From NCBI RefSeq assembly GCF_018614135.1, contig NZ_JAGGOW010000052.1, positions 1 through 40,521 on the forward strand: 40,521 nucleotides of DNA. The letters run 5' to 3'. The first letter of the stretch is position 1. Each line of letters begins with the position of its first letter. The notes below the pieces were generated by a model, which had not been told where the DNA came from, did no database searches, and saw only the letters and a list, made by a program, of their open reading frames with translations. Shown one piece after another: positions 32,402 to 40,521 of the stretch. The position numbers were made by a program, and so were the translations under genes. The stretch is from Streptomyces sp. ISL-66 (GTDB lineage Bacteria; Actinomycetota; Actinomycetes; Streptomycetales; Streptomycetaceae).

Positions 32402-34330
32402 CTATGCGGACAGTTCCTCGGCCAGCGCCTCGCGCAGCCGGCGGGCCCGCTCCGAGACTTCCGCCGGGCCCAGTTCCATGGCCCGCACGCACCACTTCTG
32501 CCCCTCCGCCAGGTCCCCCTGCCGGGCCGCGAGCAGGCCGAGGCGCAGCGCCGCCCGGCCGTGCCCGGCCACCGCCGCCCGGGTCCACCACAGCGCCGCC
32601 TCCGGCTCGTTCCCCTCGCGCGCCAGCAGCAGCCCCAGGTTGAACGCCCCGTTGCGGGAGCCGGCTTCCGCCGCCTCCCGGTACCAGCGCGCGGCGACCG
32701 AGAGCTCGCCCCGGGCGGCGGCCAGCATGCCGACCCGGACCTGCGCCCGCCGGTGTCCGAGCTCCGCCGCCCGCTCGTACCACTCCTCGCTCTCGGTCCG
32801 CTCGACCCCGCCCACCGGCTCGCCCAGCGCCACCGGCTCCGGCGGCGGGGCCAGCGACTCCAGCAGCGAGGCCAGCCGGAAGGCGGCCTCCGCGCTGCCG
32901 CCGCCGGCCGCGCAGCGCAGGTGCCGCTCCGCGGCCCGCTCCTCGCCGTCCCGGACCAGGGCGATGCCGACCTGCAGCGCCGCGTCCGTGTGTCCCGCCG
33001 ACGCGGCCCGCTCGTACCACTTCAGCGCCGTGCGGTCCTCGTCCCGGCTCGCGAACAGGATGCCGAGGTTGAAGGCCGCGTCCACGCTCCCCGCTTCCGC
33101 CGCCTTGGAGAACCACGGCTCCGCGCCCGCCGCGTCCCCGACCTGGAGCAGCAGGATGGCCAGCGCGTTGGCCGCCTCGCGGTGTCCCGCGTACGCCGCG
33201 CGCCGGTACCACTGCTCGGCCTGGGCGGTCCGCTCCTGCGCGACGCACAGCAGCGCGAGGTTGTAGGCGCCGTTCTGGTCGCCCGCGTCCATCGCGGCCC
33301 GGTACCACTTCTCCGCCGTCTGGGTCTCGCCGCGCGCGGCGTGCAGCGCCCCGAGCGCGTTCGCCGCGTTGCCGTCGCCGTCCTGGGCGGCGCGCAGCCA
33401 CCAGGTGGCCGCGTTCTCCTCGTCGCCGGCGTCGCGCAGCAGGAAGCCGAGCGCGCACGCCGCTCGCGGCTCGCCCTGCTTGGCGGAGGTCAGGTACCAG
33501 CGCCCGGCCTCCTTCAGCTCCCCGCGCGCCTCCAGCAGCGCGCCCAAGTGCAGCCCGGCGCGCCGGTGGCCACGCGCGGCGGCCTGCCGGTACCACTGCT
33601 CGGCCTCGACCGGATCGCCCTTCCTCAGGTGCCGGGCCAGCCGGTACGCGGCCTCGCGGTGCCCCTGCTCCGCCGCGGCCCGGAACCACCGCTCGACGCC
33701 CTTGTCCCCGCGGTGCTCCAACAGGTCCGCGAGCCCGTACGCGCCCAGCGCGTGGCCGGATTCCGCCGCCTGCCGCATCCAGTACTCGGCGGCGGGCTCG
33801 TCGCCCCGCTCCCGGTAGTGGCGGCCCAGGGCGTGCGCGGCCGGAGCCGATCCGGCCACGGCGGCGACGCGCCACCAGCCGGCGGCGTCTTCGGGGTAGC
33901 CGCGCTGGTGCAGGAGTACACCGAGGTTGTTGGCGGCGGCGCGGTCGCCCTCCGCGGTCGCCCCGCGCAGGTAGGGCTCGGCTCCGGCCAGGTCGCCGCG
34001 GCGCAGCAGGAGCGCCCCGAGCACGCTCATCGCGCCCGGGTCGCCCTTGTCGGCGGCCACCCGGTGGCGGGCCTCCAGTTCGGCATCGCTGGCCGAATCG
34101 GTCAGCGCGAAGGCCTCGTCGTCGAATACGTCGTCGTCCGGGGCGGTCCGCGCGGCCGACACGATCGCCGGGGGCGTCGAGGGCGCGGCGCTCCGCGCGG
34201 TCTGCGGGGTCATCGCGTTCCGCGCGTCAACAGCCTGAGCCGCCCCATCGGCCTGCGCACCCGATTCGGCCTCCGCCCTCACAAACCGCCCTGTCTCCAG
34301 CAGAGTTGACCTGTCCCCCATAAATCCCAT
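32402..34330 (-). CDS. Sel1-like repeat protein
   Basis: A 642-residue protein built mainly of about 14-15 Sel1/TPR-type repeats of around 36 residues, with recurring AA.WY..AA..GH..AA..LG patterns (for example AEQWYRRAAYAGHREAANAL). The first about 75 residues are polar and disordered (ARSAAPSTPP, DDDVFDDEAF). There is no signal peptide or membrane helix, so it is a cytoplasmic scaffold; such repeats bind partner proteins. One repeat has an insert (LESLAPPPEPVALGEPVG). The ATG at 34330 has AGGTGA 7 bases upstream; an ATG at 34321 is also possible. It lies between two identical tRNA-fMet genes. The specific role is unknown. Confidence 0.88.
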   Translation of the reverse strand: MGFMGDRSTLLETGRFVRAEAESGAQADGAAQAVDARNAMTPQTARSAAPSTPPAIVSAARTAPDDDVFDDEAFALTDSASDAELEARHRVAADKGDPGAMSVLGALLLRRGDLAGAEPYLRGATAEGDRAAANNLGVLLHQRGYPEDAAGWWRVAAVAGSAPAAHALGRHYRERGDEPAAEYWMRQAAESGHALGAYGLADLLEHRGDKGVERWFRAAAEQGHREAAYRLARHLRKGDPVEAEQWYRQAAARGHRRAGLHLGALLEARGELKEAGRWYLTSAKQGEPRAACALGFLLRDAGDEENAATWWLRAAQDGDGNAANALGALHAARGETQTAEKWYRAAMDAGDQNGAYNLALLCVAQERTAQAEQWYRRAAYAGHREAANALAILLLQVGDAAGAEPWFSKAAEAGSVDAAFNLGILFASRDEDRTALKWYERAASAGHTDAALQVGIALVRDGEERAAERHLRCAAGGGSAEAAFRLASLLESLAPPPEPVALGEPVGGVERTESEEWYERAAELGHRRAQVRVGMLAAARGELSVAARWYREAAEAGSRNGAFNLGLLLAREGNEPEAALWWTRAAVAGHGRAALRLGLLAARQGDLAEGQKWCVRAMELGPAEVSERARRLREALAEELSA

Positions 34331-34502
34331 CGTCGCATCACCTGCTACCCGCGTACACCTGGTATGTCGCAGCCCGTGAGGTCACTACAGCGTTTTGTCG
34401 ACATGCCCACAGAGTGACAAGTCAAACACGACCGCACCCCAACTCACCCATCTCAGCGACCCCGTGTCCCCCACGTATCCGCCACACATCTCCCCCGGGC
34501 AT

Positions 34503-34539
34503 GACGAAGGCCCGGATCCATCGGATCCGGGCCTTCGTC
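34503..34539 (-). terminator. Terminator of the second initiator tRNA gene
   Basis: A perfect 17-bp stem (34503-34519 with 34523-34539) with loop ATC. Its core is the same CGAAGGCCCGGATCC arm as at 32229-32261. The stretch 34331-34502 upstream of the Sel1 gene holds no gene. Confidence 0.9.
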
Positions 34540-34544
34540 TTCAG

Positions 34545-34618
34545 TAGCGGGGACAGGATTTGAACCTGCGACCTCTGGGTTATGAGCCCAGCGAGCTACC
34601 GAGCTGCTCCACCCCGCG
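34545..34618 (-). tRNA. tRNA-fMet (CAT), copy 2
   Basis: Base-for-base the same 74-base initiator tRNA as copy 1, including the unpaired C1/T72 and the GGG/CCC anticodon stem. Upstream GATACT (34632-34637) may be its -10; the -35 is weak. Confidence 0.97.
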
Positions 34619-34680
34619 TCGGTGAAACCACAGTATCACGACGCGGGACGGACCATTTACCACTGACCTCAGGGGCCGCG

Positions 34681-37563
34681 CTAGGAACCGGCCGCGGGTT
34701 CCTTCAGCTTCGCCTCGGCCTCGATCGCCCGCTTCAGCGCCGCTTGCAGGTCGCCCTGCGCCTTGCCGTACGCCGCCCAGTCGCCGGCCTTCAGCGCCTT
34801 GTCGGCCTCGTCCACGGCCTTCTGCGCGTCGGCGAGCGCCGCCTTGACCGTCGGGTCCTGGCTGCCCGGGGGCGTGGTCGTGCCGTCGCCCGGCGGGGTC
34901 GTCGGGTTGGTGGGTGGCGTGGTCGCGGATTCGGCCCCGAACACCACGTTCAGCGCCTTCTCCAGCGTGTCCTCGAAGGCCGTCTGGTCCCCGTAGGTCA
35001 CCAGGACCTTCTTCAGCAGCGGGTACTTGAGGCCGCCGCCGCGCACGTAGACCGGCTCGACGTAGAGCATTCCCTTGTCGAGCGGGACCGTGAGCAGATT
35101 GCCGTACTCCACCTGGGAGTCGCCCCGGCTCAGGATGTTGATCTCCTGGGCGATCTCCGGCTTGGAGTTGAACCTCGCCTGCACCAGCTTGGGGCCGTCC
35201 ACCGGGTTCTGGGTGGGCAGCTTCAGCACCTGGATCTTGCCGTAGTCGGCGGTGGTGGGATCGGCGTTGACCGCCATGAAGGCGCTCAGGTTGTCCCGGC
35301 CGTTCGGCGTGAGCGTGGTGGTGAGCGAGAAGGCCTGGTTCGGATCCTTCTGGCCCGGCATCTTCATGGAGAGGTAGTACGGCGGAACGGCCGTACCCGC
35401 CTTGGTGGTCGGGTCGTCCGGCACCGCCCAGACCTCGCTGCCGCTGAGGAAAGTCTGCGGGTCGGTGACGTGGTAGCGGGTCATCAGCTCGCGCTGGACC
35501 TTGAAGAGGTCCTGCGGGTAGCGCAGGTGCTCCAACAGGGCCGGCGAGATCTCCTGCTTGGACTTGACCGTCCCGGGGAACGCCTTCATCCAGGTCTTGA
35601 GGACCGGGTCCTTGCTGTCCCACTGGTAGAGCTTCACGGTGCCGTCGTAGGCGTCGACCGTGGCCTTCACCGAGTTGCGGATGTAGTTGACCTGGTTCTC
35701 CTGGGCGACGACCGCGCGCTGGGAGTTGGTCAGCGAGTCCGCCGTGCTGTCCCCGAGCCGGGTGCGCGACGCGTAGGGGTAGCCGTTGGTGGTGGTGTAG
35801 GCGTCCACGATCCACTGGACGCGGCCGTCGATCACCGCGGGGTACACGGCTCCGTCGATCGTCAGCCACGGGGCGACCGCCTCGACCCGCTCCTTGGGCG
35901 TGCGGTGGTAGAGGATCTTCGAACCGTCGCCGATGGCGCCGGAGTAGAGGATCTGGGGCTCGCTGAAGGCCAGGGCGTACGCGGCGCGGTTGACCGGGTT
36001 GCCCAGGCTCACCCCGCTGTCGCCCTTGTAGGTGGTCTCCTTCTCGCCCGCGTCGTCGGCGTAGTCGAGCTCCTTCTGCGGCCCCCCGACGATGGAGTAC
36101 TGCTTGGTCTCCTCGCCGTAGTAGATCCGCTGCTCGTACGTCCCGAGGTCGCCCTTGGCCGGCAGGCCCGACTCGGTGAAGACGGGCTGGCCGCCCGGAG
36201 CGACCTCGGTCCCCTTGGCCGCGACCACTCCGTACCCGTGGGTGTAACGGAAGTGGTCGTTGATCCAGTTGTTCTTCGGGATGCCCGCGAGGTTGAGCTC
36301 GCGGAGCCCGATGACCGTGTCCTGGCCCTTGTACCGGTCGACCGCCAGCGTCGCCGGGAAACCGTAGTAGCCCTTGTTCTGCTGGAGCTGCTGGAAGGCC
36401 GGGGAGACGATGTTCGGGTCGAGGAGACGGATGCTGGCCGTGGTGTTGGCCTCCTGGCGGAGCACCTTCTTGTCGGCCTTGGGGTCGGGCAGGCCGGCGT
36501 AGTCCGTGACGGAGGCGTCGGCGACCCCGTAGGCGTCGCGCGTCGCCTTGATGTTCTTCTCGACGTACGGGGATTCCTTGGCCTGCTCGTTCGGCTGGAC
36601 CTGGAACTTCTGCACGATCGCCGGGTACAGCCCGCCGATCAGGATCGCCGAGAGGACCATCAGGCCGAAGCCGATGACCGGCAGTTGCCAGGTCCGGCGC
36701 CACAGCGTCGCGAAGAACAGCGCCGCGCAGATCGCGGCGATGGCCACCAGGATCGTCTTGGCCGGCAGGTAGGCGTTGGCATCGACGTAGCGCAGGCCGG
36801 TCCAGTTGTCCGCGGCCTTGAAGTCGCTGGACTTCACGGCGAGGCCGTACCGGTCCAGCCAGTACGCGACCGCCTTGAGCGTGACGAAGAGGCCGAGCAG
36901 CACCGACAGGTGGCCGGTCGCCGCCCCGGTGGCCCGCGCACCCGGGCTCGTGACGCGCAGCCCCCCGTAGAGGTAGTGCACGACGGCCGCGGCGATCACC
37001 GAGAGCACGACGGCGGCGAAGCCGAAGCCGAGCAGGAAGCGGTACCAGGGCAGGTCGAAGGTGTAGAAGGACACGTCCAGGTGGAACTGGGGGTCCTTCT
37101 GCCCGAAGGACACCCCGTTCACGTACATCAGCCAGGTCTTCCACTGACCGGCCGCCGAGGCGCCCGCGATCAGTCCGACGAGCGCCGAGATGCCCAGGAG
37201 CAGCCACTTGCGGTACGGAGCGACGCTCATCCGGTAGCGGTCGAGGCTCTGCTGTTCCATCGACATCGCGCTGAGCGGGGGCCGCAGCCGGTGGGCCAGC
37301 CAGATGTTCAGCCCGACGGCGCCGGCCATGAGCAGGCCGAAGACGGCGAAGAGCCCGATCTTGGTCCACAGGGTGGTCGTGAAGACGGTGGAGTAATCGA
37401 CGGAGCGGAACCAGAGCCAGTCCGTCCAGAAGCCCGCGAACATGATGAACGCCATGGCGAGGACGGCCAGGACGCCCAAAGTCATCAGAAGAGTCCGGGC
37501 GCGCCGGGACGGGCGGCCGACTCTCATCCGTGGCCCGGAGGGGCCTCCGCCTCGGTCCGGCAT
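34681..37563 (-). CDS. UPF0182-family large membrane protein
   Basis: A 960-residue protein. Seven or so membrane segments lie within residues 20-340 (for example [20 protein letters not shown]). A long extracytoplasmic domain follows (about 340-880), containing [20 protein letters not shown], typical of UPF0182. The tail has a Thr/Pro-rich linker and an Ala/Lys-rich coiled-coil ([19 protein letters not shown]). Function is unknown; the family is widespread in actinobacteria and is often near PPA1309 and YlbL-type genes, as here. The ATG at 37563 is used; a TTG at 37572 preceded by GAGG at eight bases is a real alternative. Confidence 0.92.
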   Translation of the reverse strand: MPDRGGGPSGPRMRVGRPSRRARTLLMTLGVLAVLAMAFIMFAGFWTDWLWFRSVDYSTVFTTTLWTKIGLFAVFGLLMAGAVGLNIWLAHRLRPPLSAMSMEQQSLDRYRMSVAPYRKWLLLGISALVGLIAGASAAGQWKTWLMYVNGVSFGQKDPQFHLDVSFYTFDLPWYRFLLGFGFAAVVLSVIAAAVVHYLYGGLRVTSPGARATGAATGHLSVLLGLFVTLKAVAYWLDRYGLAVKSSDFKAADNWTGLRYVDANAYLPAKTILVAIAAICAALFFATLWRRTWQLPVIGFGLMVLSAILIGGLYPAIVQKFQVQPNEQAKESPYVEKNIKATRDAYGVADASVTDYAGLPDPKADKKVLRQEANTTASIRLLDPNIVSPAFQQLQQNKGYYGFPATLAVDRYKGQDTVIGLRELNLAGIPKNNWINDHFRYTHGYGVVAAKGTEVAPGGQPVFTESGLPAKGDLGTYEQRIYYGEETKQYSIVGGPQKELDYADDAGEKETTYKGDSGVSLGNPVNRAAYALAFSEPQILYSGAIGDGSKILYHRTPKERVEAVAPWLTIDGAVYPAVIDGRVQWIVDAYTTTNGYPYASRTRLGDSTADSLTNSQRAVVAQENQVNYIRNSVKATVDAYDGTVKLYQWDSKDPVLKTWMKAFPGTVKSKQEISPALLEHLRYPQDLFKVQRELMTRYHVTDPQTFLSGSEVWAVPDDPTTKAGTAVPPYYLSMKMPGQKDPNQAFSLTTTLTPNGRDNLSAFMAVNADPTTADYGKIQVLKLPTQNPVDGPKLVQARFNSKPEIAQEINILSRGDSQVEYGNLLTVPLDKGMLYVEPVYVRGGGLKYPLLKKVLVTYGDQTAFEDTLEKALNVVFGAESATTPPTNPTTPPGDGTTTPPGSQDPTVKAALADAQKAVDEADKALKAGDWAAYGKAQGDLQAALKRAIEAEAKLKEPAAGS

Positions 37564-37574
37564 CTGGAAAGCCA

Positions 37575-37586
37575 AGGTGCGCACCT
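37575..37586. promoter_or_regulatory. 12-bp palindrome at the UPF0182 start
   Basis: AGGTGCGCACCT lies just before the UPF0182 start and includes its only ribosome-binding-like GAGG. A possible operator; no known consensus is recognised. Confidence 0.4.
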
Positions 37587-37626
37587 CGAAAGTCGCTGTT
37601 TGTAAGTGATGCTGAGATTTTTCAAA

Positions 37627-37659
37627 GCATGGGCCCCCGATCGTAGGGCCCACCCATGC
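37627..37659. promoter_or_regulatory. Inverted repeat in the UPF0182-PPA1309 divergent promoter region
   Basis: GCATGGG (37627-37633) pairs with CCCATGC (37653-37659), and GGGCCC occurs on both sides inside. Placed centrally between two divergent genes, so a shared operator is possible. Function not known. Confidence 0.45.
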
Positions 37660-37710
37660 AACTTACTGAGGCTTTAGTCAGTTCCCGGTATCCGGTGGAA
37701 AGGAGGCAGG

Positions 37711-38283
37711 ATGTTTCCCATGTCCAACCTTTCGCCGTCCCCCGGCACCCCGATGGCCGCCACCCCGCTGACCCGCGCCGTCCTGGAGATCGACGAGTAC
37801 GCCTCCACCCTCGGCTGGGACAAGCCCGCCCGGCTCTTCGCCCTGGTCGATACGGCCAGGCTGCGCAAGGAGGCGCCGGGAGTCGCCCGCCAGCTCGGCC
37901 TCGACCAGGACGACACGGGCAAGAACCAGCTCACCCCGATCGAGCAGGAGGAGGTGCCGGCCGGCACCCCGCTCGACAAGTTCCTCGGCACCATCGCCTG
38001 GCCGCCGTCGATCCTCGGCTGCGCGCTGACCGTGGAGCGGCTGATGCTGCCGCCGTCGGCGGAGGCCTCCGTACCGGAGGGGCTGACCGACAAGCAGCTG
38101 GCGGAGTGGGTCGCCGCCCACCGGGACCGGCAGGAGGTCCGGCTGACCGTGGGCGTCCTGCGCGACGGATCGCGGGAGTCGGCCGTACGGCTGCGGGAGA
38201 AGGACTCGGCGAACGAGGTACTGACCGGCGCGACCCTGGTGCCGGGGCTCGCCGAGGCGCTCGCCGCCACCTTCCTCGACTGA
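37711..38283 (+). CDS. PPA1309-family protein
   Basis: A 190-residue soluble protein with the family signature: TRAVLEIDEYASTLGWDKPARLFALVDT (about residues 21-48) and LDKFLGTIAWPPSILGCALTVERL (about 88-111). Function is unknown in all members I recall. It is usually found beside UPF0182 and PDZ/Lon-like protease genes, as here. The ATG at 37711 follows AAAGGAGG; an ATG at 37720 is further from it. Confidence 0.9.
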   Translation: MFPMSNLSPSPGTPMAATPLTRAVLEIDEYASTLGWDKPARLFALVDTARLRKEAPGVARQLGLDQDDTGKNQLTPIEQEEVPAGTPLDKFLGTIAWPPSILGCALTVERLMLPPSAEASVPEGLTDKQLAEWVAAHRDRQEVRLTVGVLRDGSRESAVRLREKDSANEVLTGATLVPGLAEALAATFLD

Positions 38284-38302
38284 CCCGGCCGACCCCGTAG
38301 AC

Positions 38303-38325
38303 CCCGGCCGGCTCAGTCGGCCGGG
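38303..38325. terminator. Hairpin between PPA1309 and the protease gene
   Basis: CCCGGCCG (38303-38310) and CGGCCGGG (38318-38325) with a 7-base loop, between two convergent genes. No T-tract. Confidence 0.6.
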
Positions 38326-38354
38326 CCCGGCGGCACGGGCGCGGAAACCGGCCC

Positions 38355-38386
38355 GGACACGGGCGCGGACACGGGCGCGGACACGG
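38355..38386. repeat. Tandem 12-base repeat
   Basis: GGACACGGGCGC occurs twice and then partly a third time, directly after the protease stop (on its strand). Intergenic slippage repeat. Confidence 0.8.
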
Positions 38387-39478
38387 TCAGGGCTTGGCGC
38401 CGCACTGCGGCAGCCCGGCCGTGTCGCCCTTGCCGATCTTCTCCAGCGCCTTGACCGCGTCGTCGATGGTGGAGACCTTCACCAGCGTCAGCCCGTCGGG
38501 CACGTCGGCCGCGGCTGAGGCGCAGTTCTCGGCGGGGGTCAGGAAGTACTGGGCGCCCGCCTGGCGGGCGCCGATCGTCTTCATCTGGATGCCGCCGATC
38601 GGGCCGACCTTGCCCGCCTCGTCGATGGTGCCGGTGCCGGCGATGAACTTGCCGCCGGTCAGGTCCTGCGGGGTGAGCTTGTCGACGATGCCGAGGGAGA
38701 ACATCAGGCCGGCGCTCGGGCCGCCGACGTCGGCGAGCTTGATGTCGATCGTGAACGGGAAGGTGTGGTCGGTGCCCGCCCGGATGCCGACGACGGCGTG
38801 ACCGTCGCCTTCCGCCTTGCCCGCGACGACCGTGACCTTCGTGGTGCCGGTGGGCTCGCGGTGCGCCTTCTCGGCCTCGGCGGCCTGCGCCGCGGGCACG
38901 ATGGTGAATTCGACCGGCTCGCCGGGCTTGTGCTTGGTGACCAGCTTGGCCACGTCCTCGGGGGCGGTGACGGCGGCGCCGTCCACGGCCTTGATCACGT
39001 CACCCGCGTGCAGCTTGCCCTCGGAGGGGCTGCCCTTGACCACCGAGGCGACGATCACCCGGGCCTCGACCGGGATGCCGAGCTGCTTGAGCGCGGCCAC
39101 CTTGGCGCTCTCCTGCGACTGGCTGAACTCCTCGGCGTTCTCCTGCGTGGACTCCTGGTCCGTCTTGCCGTCCGGGTACAAGTTCTCGTGCGGTACGACG
39201 ATGTTGTCGCCGGCCGCCCAGCCGTACACCGCTTCCAGCAGATTCATGTCGTAGTCCGCGCCCGTGACGCGGACCGTCGTCATGTTCAGGTGCCCGCTGG
39301 TGGGGTACGTCTTGTGCCCCGAGATGTTCAGGACCGGCTCGCCGTGCGAGTCCCCGAGCGTGTTCACGGTCGGCCCCGGACTCATCTCGGAGTACGGGAC
39401 CTTCATGAACACCCCTGCGCAGAGCAGGGCGAAGAGCATCAGGGTGGAAGCGAGCATCGTCGCAGTGCGGCGTGGCAT
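38387..39478 (-). CDS. Secreted/membrane-anchored PDZ and Lon-type (S16) serine protease, YlbL family
   Basis: A 363-residue protein. An N-terminal signal anchor (residues 5-25) is followed by an extracytoplasmic region, a PDZ domain (about 130-200, VKGSPSEGKLHAGDVIKAVDG) and a Lon-like catalytic domain. Ser255 (GGPSAGL) and Lys300 (IQMKTIGA) are 45 residues apart, the exact Lon spacing of the Ser-Lys dyad. It probably cleaves an envelope substrate; the target is unknown. The ATG at 39478 gives a proper signal anchor. It converges on PPA1309. Confidence 0.93.
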   Translation of the reverse strand: MPRRTATMLASTLMLFALLCAGVFMKVPYSEMSPGPTVNTLGDSHGEPVLNISGHKTYPTSGHLNMTTVRVTGADYDMNLLEAVYGWAAGDNIVVPHENLYPDGKTDQESTQENAEEFSQSQESAKVAALKQLGIPVEARVIVASVVKGSPSEGKLHAGDVIKAVDGAAVTAPEDVAKLVTKHKPGEPVEFTIVPAAQAAEAEKAHREPTGTTKVTVVAGKAEGDGHAVVGIRAGTDHTFPFTIDIKLADVGGPSAGLMFSLGIVDKLTPQDLTGGKFIAGTGTIDEAGKVGPIGGIQMKTIGARQAGAQYFLTPAENCASAAADVPDGLTLVKVSTIDDAVKALEKIGKGDTAGLPQCGAKP

Positions 39479-39543
39479 GGATCGACAGTACGGGACGGCC
39501 CTCGCGGGCGACCTCCGGGGCCGGTCGGTACGGGGCCGGCGCC

Positions 39544-39741
39544 TCAGACGGCGTCGGAAGCGGCGTGCGCCTCCGCCGTTGCCCGGGACCGTTCGTCCTT
39601 GCCCATGGCTTCACGGAACCTCGCGTAGCCCGCGAGCTCGGATATGTCCCCCGCCGTGCGGTCGCGCGCTGCCCAGCTGCCCCATATCGCCGCTCCTATC
39701 GCGGCGAACAGCGGAATCAGCAACCACGCCAGTGACGCCAT
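39544..39741 (-). CDS. Small membrane protein
   Basis: A 65-residue protein. One hydrophobic helix at residues 3-22 (SLAWLLIPLFAAIGAAIWGS) is followed by a charged cytoplasmic part (DISELAGYARFREAMGKDE). The ATG at 39741 has a strong AGGGAGG site. It lies 65 bases upstream of the protease gene on the same strand and may be in its operon. I recall it as a conserved hypothetical in streptomycetes; function unknown. Confidence 0.78.
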   Translation of the reverse strand: MASLAWLLIPLFAAIGAAIWGSWAARDRTAGDISELAGYARFREAMGKDERSRATAEAHAASDAV

Positions 39742-39859
39742 GGGCGTGCCTCCCTATCCCGAAGTACCTGTTGTGTGTGGCTTCAACGCTGGTGCCCGGG
39801 AGGGGGTTACGCAAATCGAGGGCGTGTTGCGCGTCCGAACGGGTGCGGCCGGGCCGCGG

Positions 39860-40321
39860 TCAGCAGGCGCCGACCCACTCCTCCGTGCCGTCGGAGAAGG
39901 TCTGGTGCTTCCAGATCGGCACCTCGTGCTTGAGGTCGTCGATCAGCATCCGGCAGGCTTCGAAGGCCTCGCCGCGGTGCGGGCAGGACACGGCGACGAC
40001 GACCGCGAGGTCGCCGACGGCCAGGTCGCCGACGCGGTGGACGGCGGCCAGGGCGCGGACCGGGTACTTCGCCACGACGCGCTCGGCGACGCGGCGCATC
40101 TCCGCCTCCGCCGAGGGGTGGCAGGAGTAGCCGAGCTGGTCGACGTCCGCCCCGCTGTCGTGGTTGCGCACCGTGCCGACGAAGAGCGTCGTACCGCCCG
40201 TCGAGTCATCGCCGACGGCCTGGAAGACCTCGTCGATGGAAAGCGGGGTGTCACGGATCTCGAGCAGCCGGATGGGGTCCGAAGCGGCCTGCTCGCCGGG
40301 GTGGTCGAAGTGCGGTGCCAT
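39860..40321 (-). CDS. moaE: Molybdopterin synthase catalytic subunit MoaE
   Basis: A 153-residue enzyme adding sulfur to precursor Z with MoaD to make molybdopterin. The core GTTLFVGTVRNHDSG (43-57), HRVGDLAVGDLAVVVAVS (95-112) and HRGEAFEACRMLIDDLKHEVPIWKHQ region are present. Lys131 and Lys138 sit seven apart like the E. coli active-site lysines. The ATG at 40321 gives the normal length but has a poor ribosome-binding site. An in-frame start at 40498 would add 59 low-complexity residues and is rejected. A short upstream ORF ends 23 bases before, so translation may be coupled. No moaD is visible in the window. Confidence 0.93.
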   Translation of the reverse strand: MAPHFDHPGEQAASDPIRLLEIRDTPLSIDEVFQAVGDDSTGGTTLFVGTVRNHDSGADVDQLGYSCHPSAEAEMRRVAERVVAKYPVRALAAVHRVGDLAVGDLAVVVAVSCPHRGEAFEACRMLIDDLKHEVPIWKHQTFSDGTEEWVGAC

Positions 40322-40344
40322 GAAGCAATCGTGCACCACCGCTC

Positions 40345-40392
40345 TCACATCGCGGAATAGCCCATTCGACCGGCTGTGCGACCCCGGGACAT
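40345..40392 (-). CDS. 15-codon upstream ORF before moaE
   Basis: An ATG at 40392, preceded by a near-perfect TAGGAGG at four bases, encodes MSRGRTAGRMGYSAM and stops at TGA 40345-40347. It lies upstream of moaE in another frame. The strong site here contrasts with the weak one of moaE, suggesting a leader peptide that sets moaE translation. It could also be the true start of a small peptide gene. Existence is inferred. Confidence 0.5.
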   Translation of the reverse strand: MSRGRTAGRMGYSAM

Positions 40393-40466
40393 GGAGCCTC
40401 CTACAGGATCCGCGGGCCGGGACCGCCCGGAGCCGCCGGCCGGGCCGGAAAGCCGGGCCGGAACAC

Positions 40467-40488
40467 CGGGCCCGGCCGCCCGGGCCCG
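40467..40488. terminator. GC-only hairpin at the right edge
   Basis: CGGGCCCGG (40467-40475) and CCGGGCCCG (40480-40488) with a 4-base loop, about 75 bases upstream of the short ORF. It may end the next gene beyond the window or be a leader structure. The rest of 40393-40521 shows no gene. Confidence 0.45.
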
Positions 40489-40521
40489 CGCGCGGCACGC
40501 GACCGTCCCGCCGGGTCGCGC

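Noticed and set aside
40322..40498. A longer MoaE starting at 40498
   Set aside because: The added residues are low-complexity and cross a GC hairpin and the short upstream ORF; normal MoaE length is reached from 40321.

Overview
The window is chromosomal DNA of a Streptomyces or very close relative. It is GC-rich with strongly GC-biased third codon positions, uses GTG and TTG starts freely, and carries genes characteristic of that genus: dasABC/dasR, sigR/rsrA with a mycothiol-type ZAS anti-sigma factor, nrdABS behind a B12 riboswitch, catR/catA and a UPF0182-PPA1309-PDZ protease block. From memory, the order from moaE through aroA, sigR/rsrA and nrdAB to the das cluster follows the S. coelicolor core chromosome, read in reverse. 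No phage, plasmid, CRISPR array or insertion sequence is visible. The only decayed genes are a truncated Uma2-type endonuclease and an unassigned gene end at the left edge.

Positions 1-6157 hold a gene fragment, then the amino-sugar uptake operon dasA-dasB-dasC-dasD (minus strand) and its divergent GntR regulator dasR. DasR operators (dre) lie at the dasA promoter and hairpins lie in the dasR leader and between dasA and dasB. Positions 6197-9641 carry a CstA-type transporter with its YbdD-like partner, a strong terminator, the Uma2 remnant and a GNAT acetyltransferase. Positions 9665-14688 are the class Ia ribonucleotide reductase locus: paired NrdR boxes, a cobalamin riboswitch, nrdA and nrdB, a small opposite-strand membrane protein gene, and the AraC-type regulator nrdS. 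Positions 14776-18066 encode a membrane protein of unknown function, peptide deformylase and a TPR protein.

Positions 18193-21092 encode two overlapping membrane HD-domain proteins, one a complete HD-GYP and one degenerate. Positions 21288-22498 are the thiol-stress pair sigR-rsrA with a clear SigR-type autoregulatory promoter and two start codons (long SigR' and short SigR). Then follow an alpha/beta hydrolase, an SRAP/YedK protein, an M50-like metalloprotease, aroA, rsgA, an SMR transporter that overlaps tail-to-tail with a TetR regulator, a HisN-like phosphatase and a CBS-domain protein. Positions 30112-32132 are catalase catA and its divergent Fur-family regulator catR.

Positions 32229-34618 contain two identical initiator tRNA genes with near-identical terminators, flanking a 642-residue Sel1-repeat protein. 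Positions 34681-40392 contain the UPF0182 protein, a PPA1309-family protein, a secreted PDZ/Lon-type serine protease, a small membrane protein, and moaE preceded by a 15-codon upstream ORF with a strong ribosome-binding site.

This is mainly ordinary core chromosome. The most interesting material is regulatory: layered control of nrdA, hairpins around dasA/dasR, palindromes at the SMR/TetR pair, an inverted repeat before the CBS gene, and the moaE upstream ORF. I see no convincing new multi-gene system.
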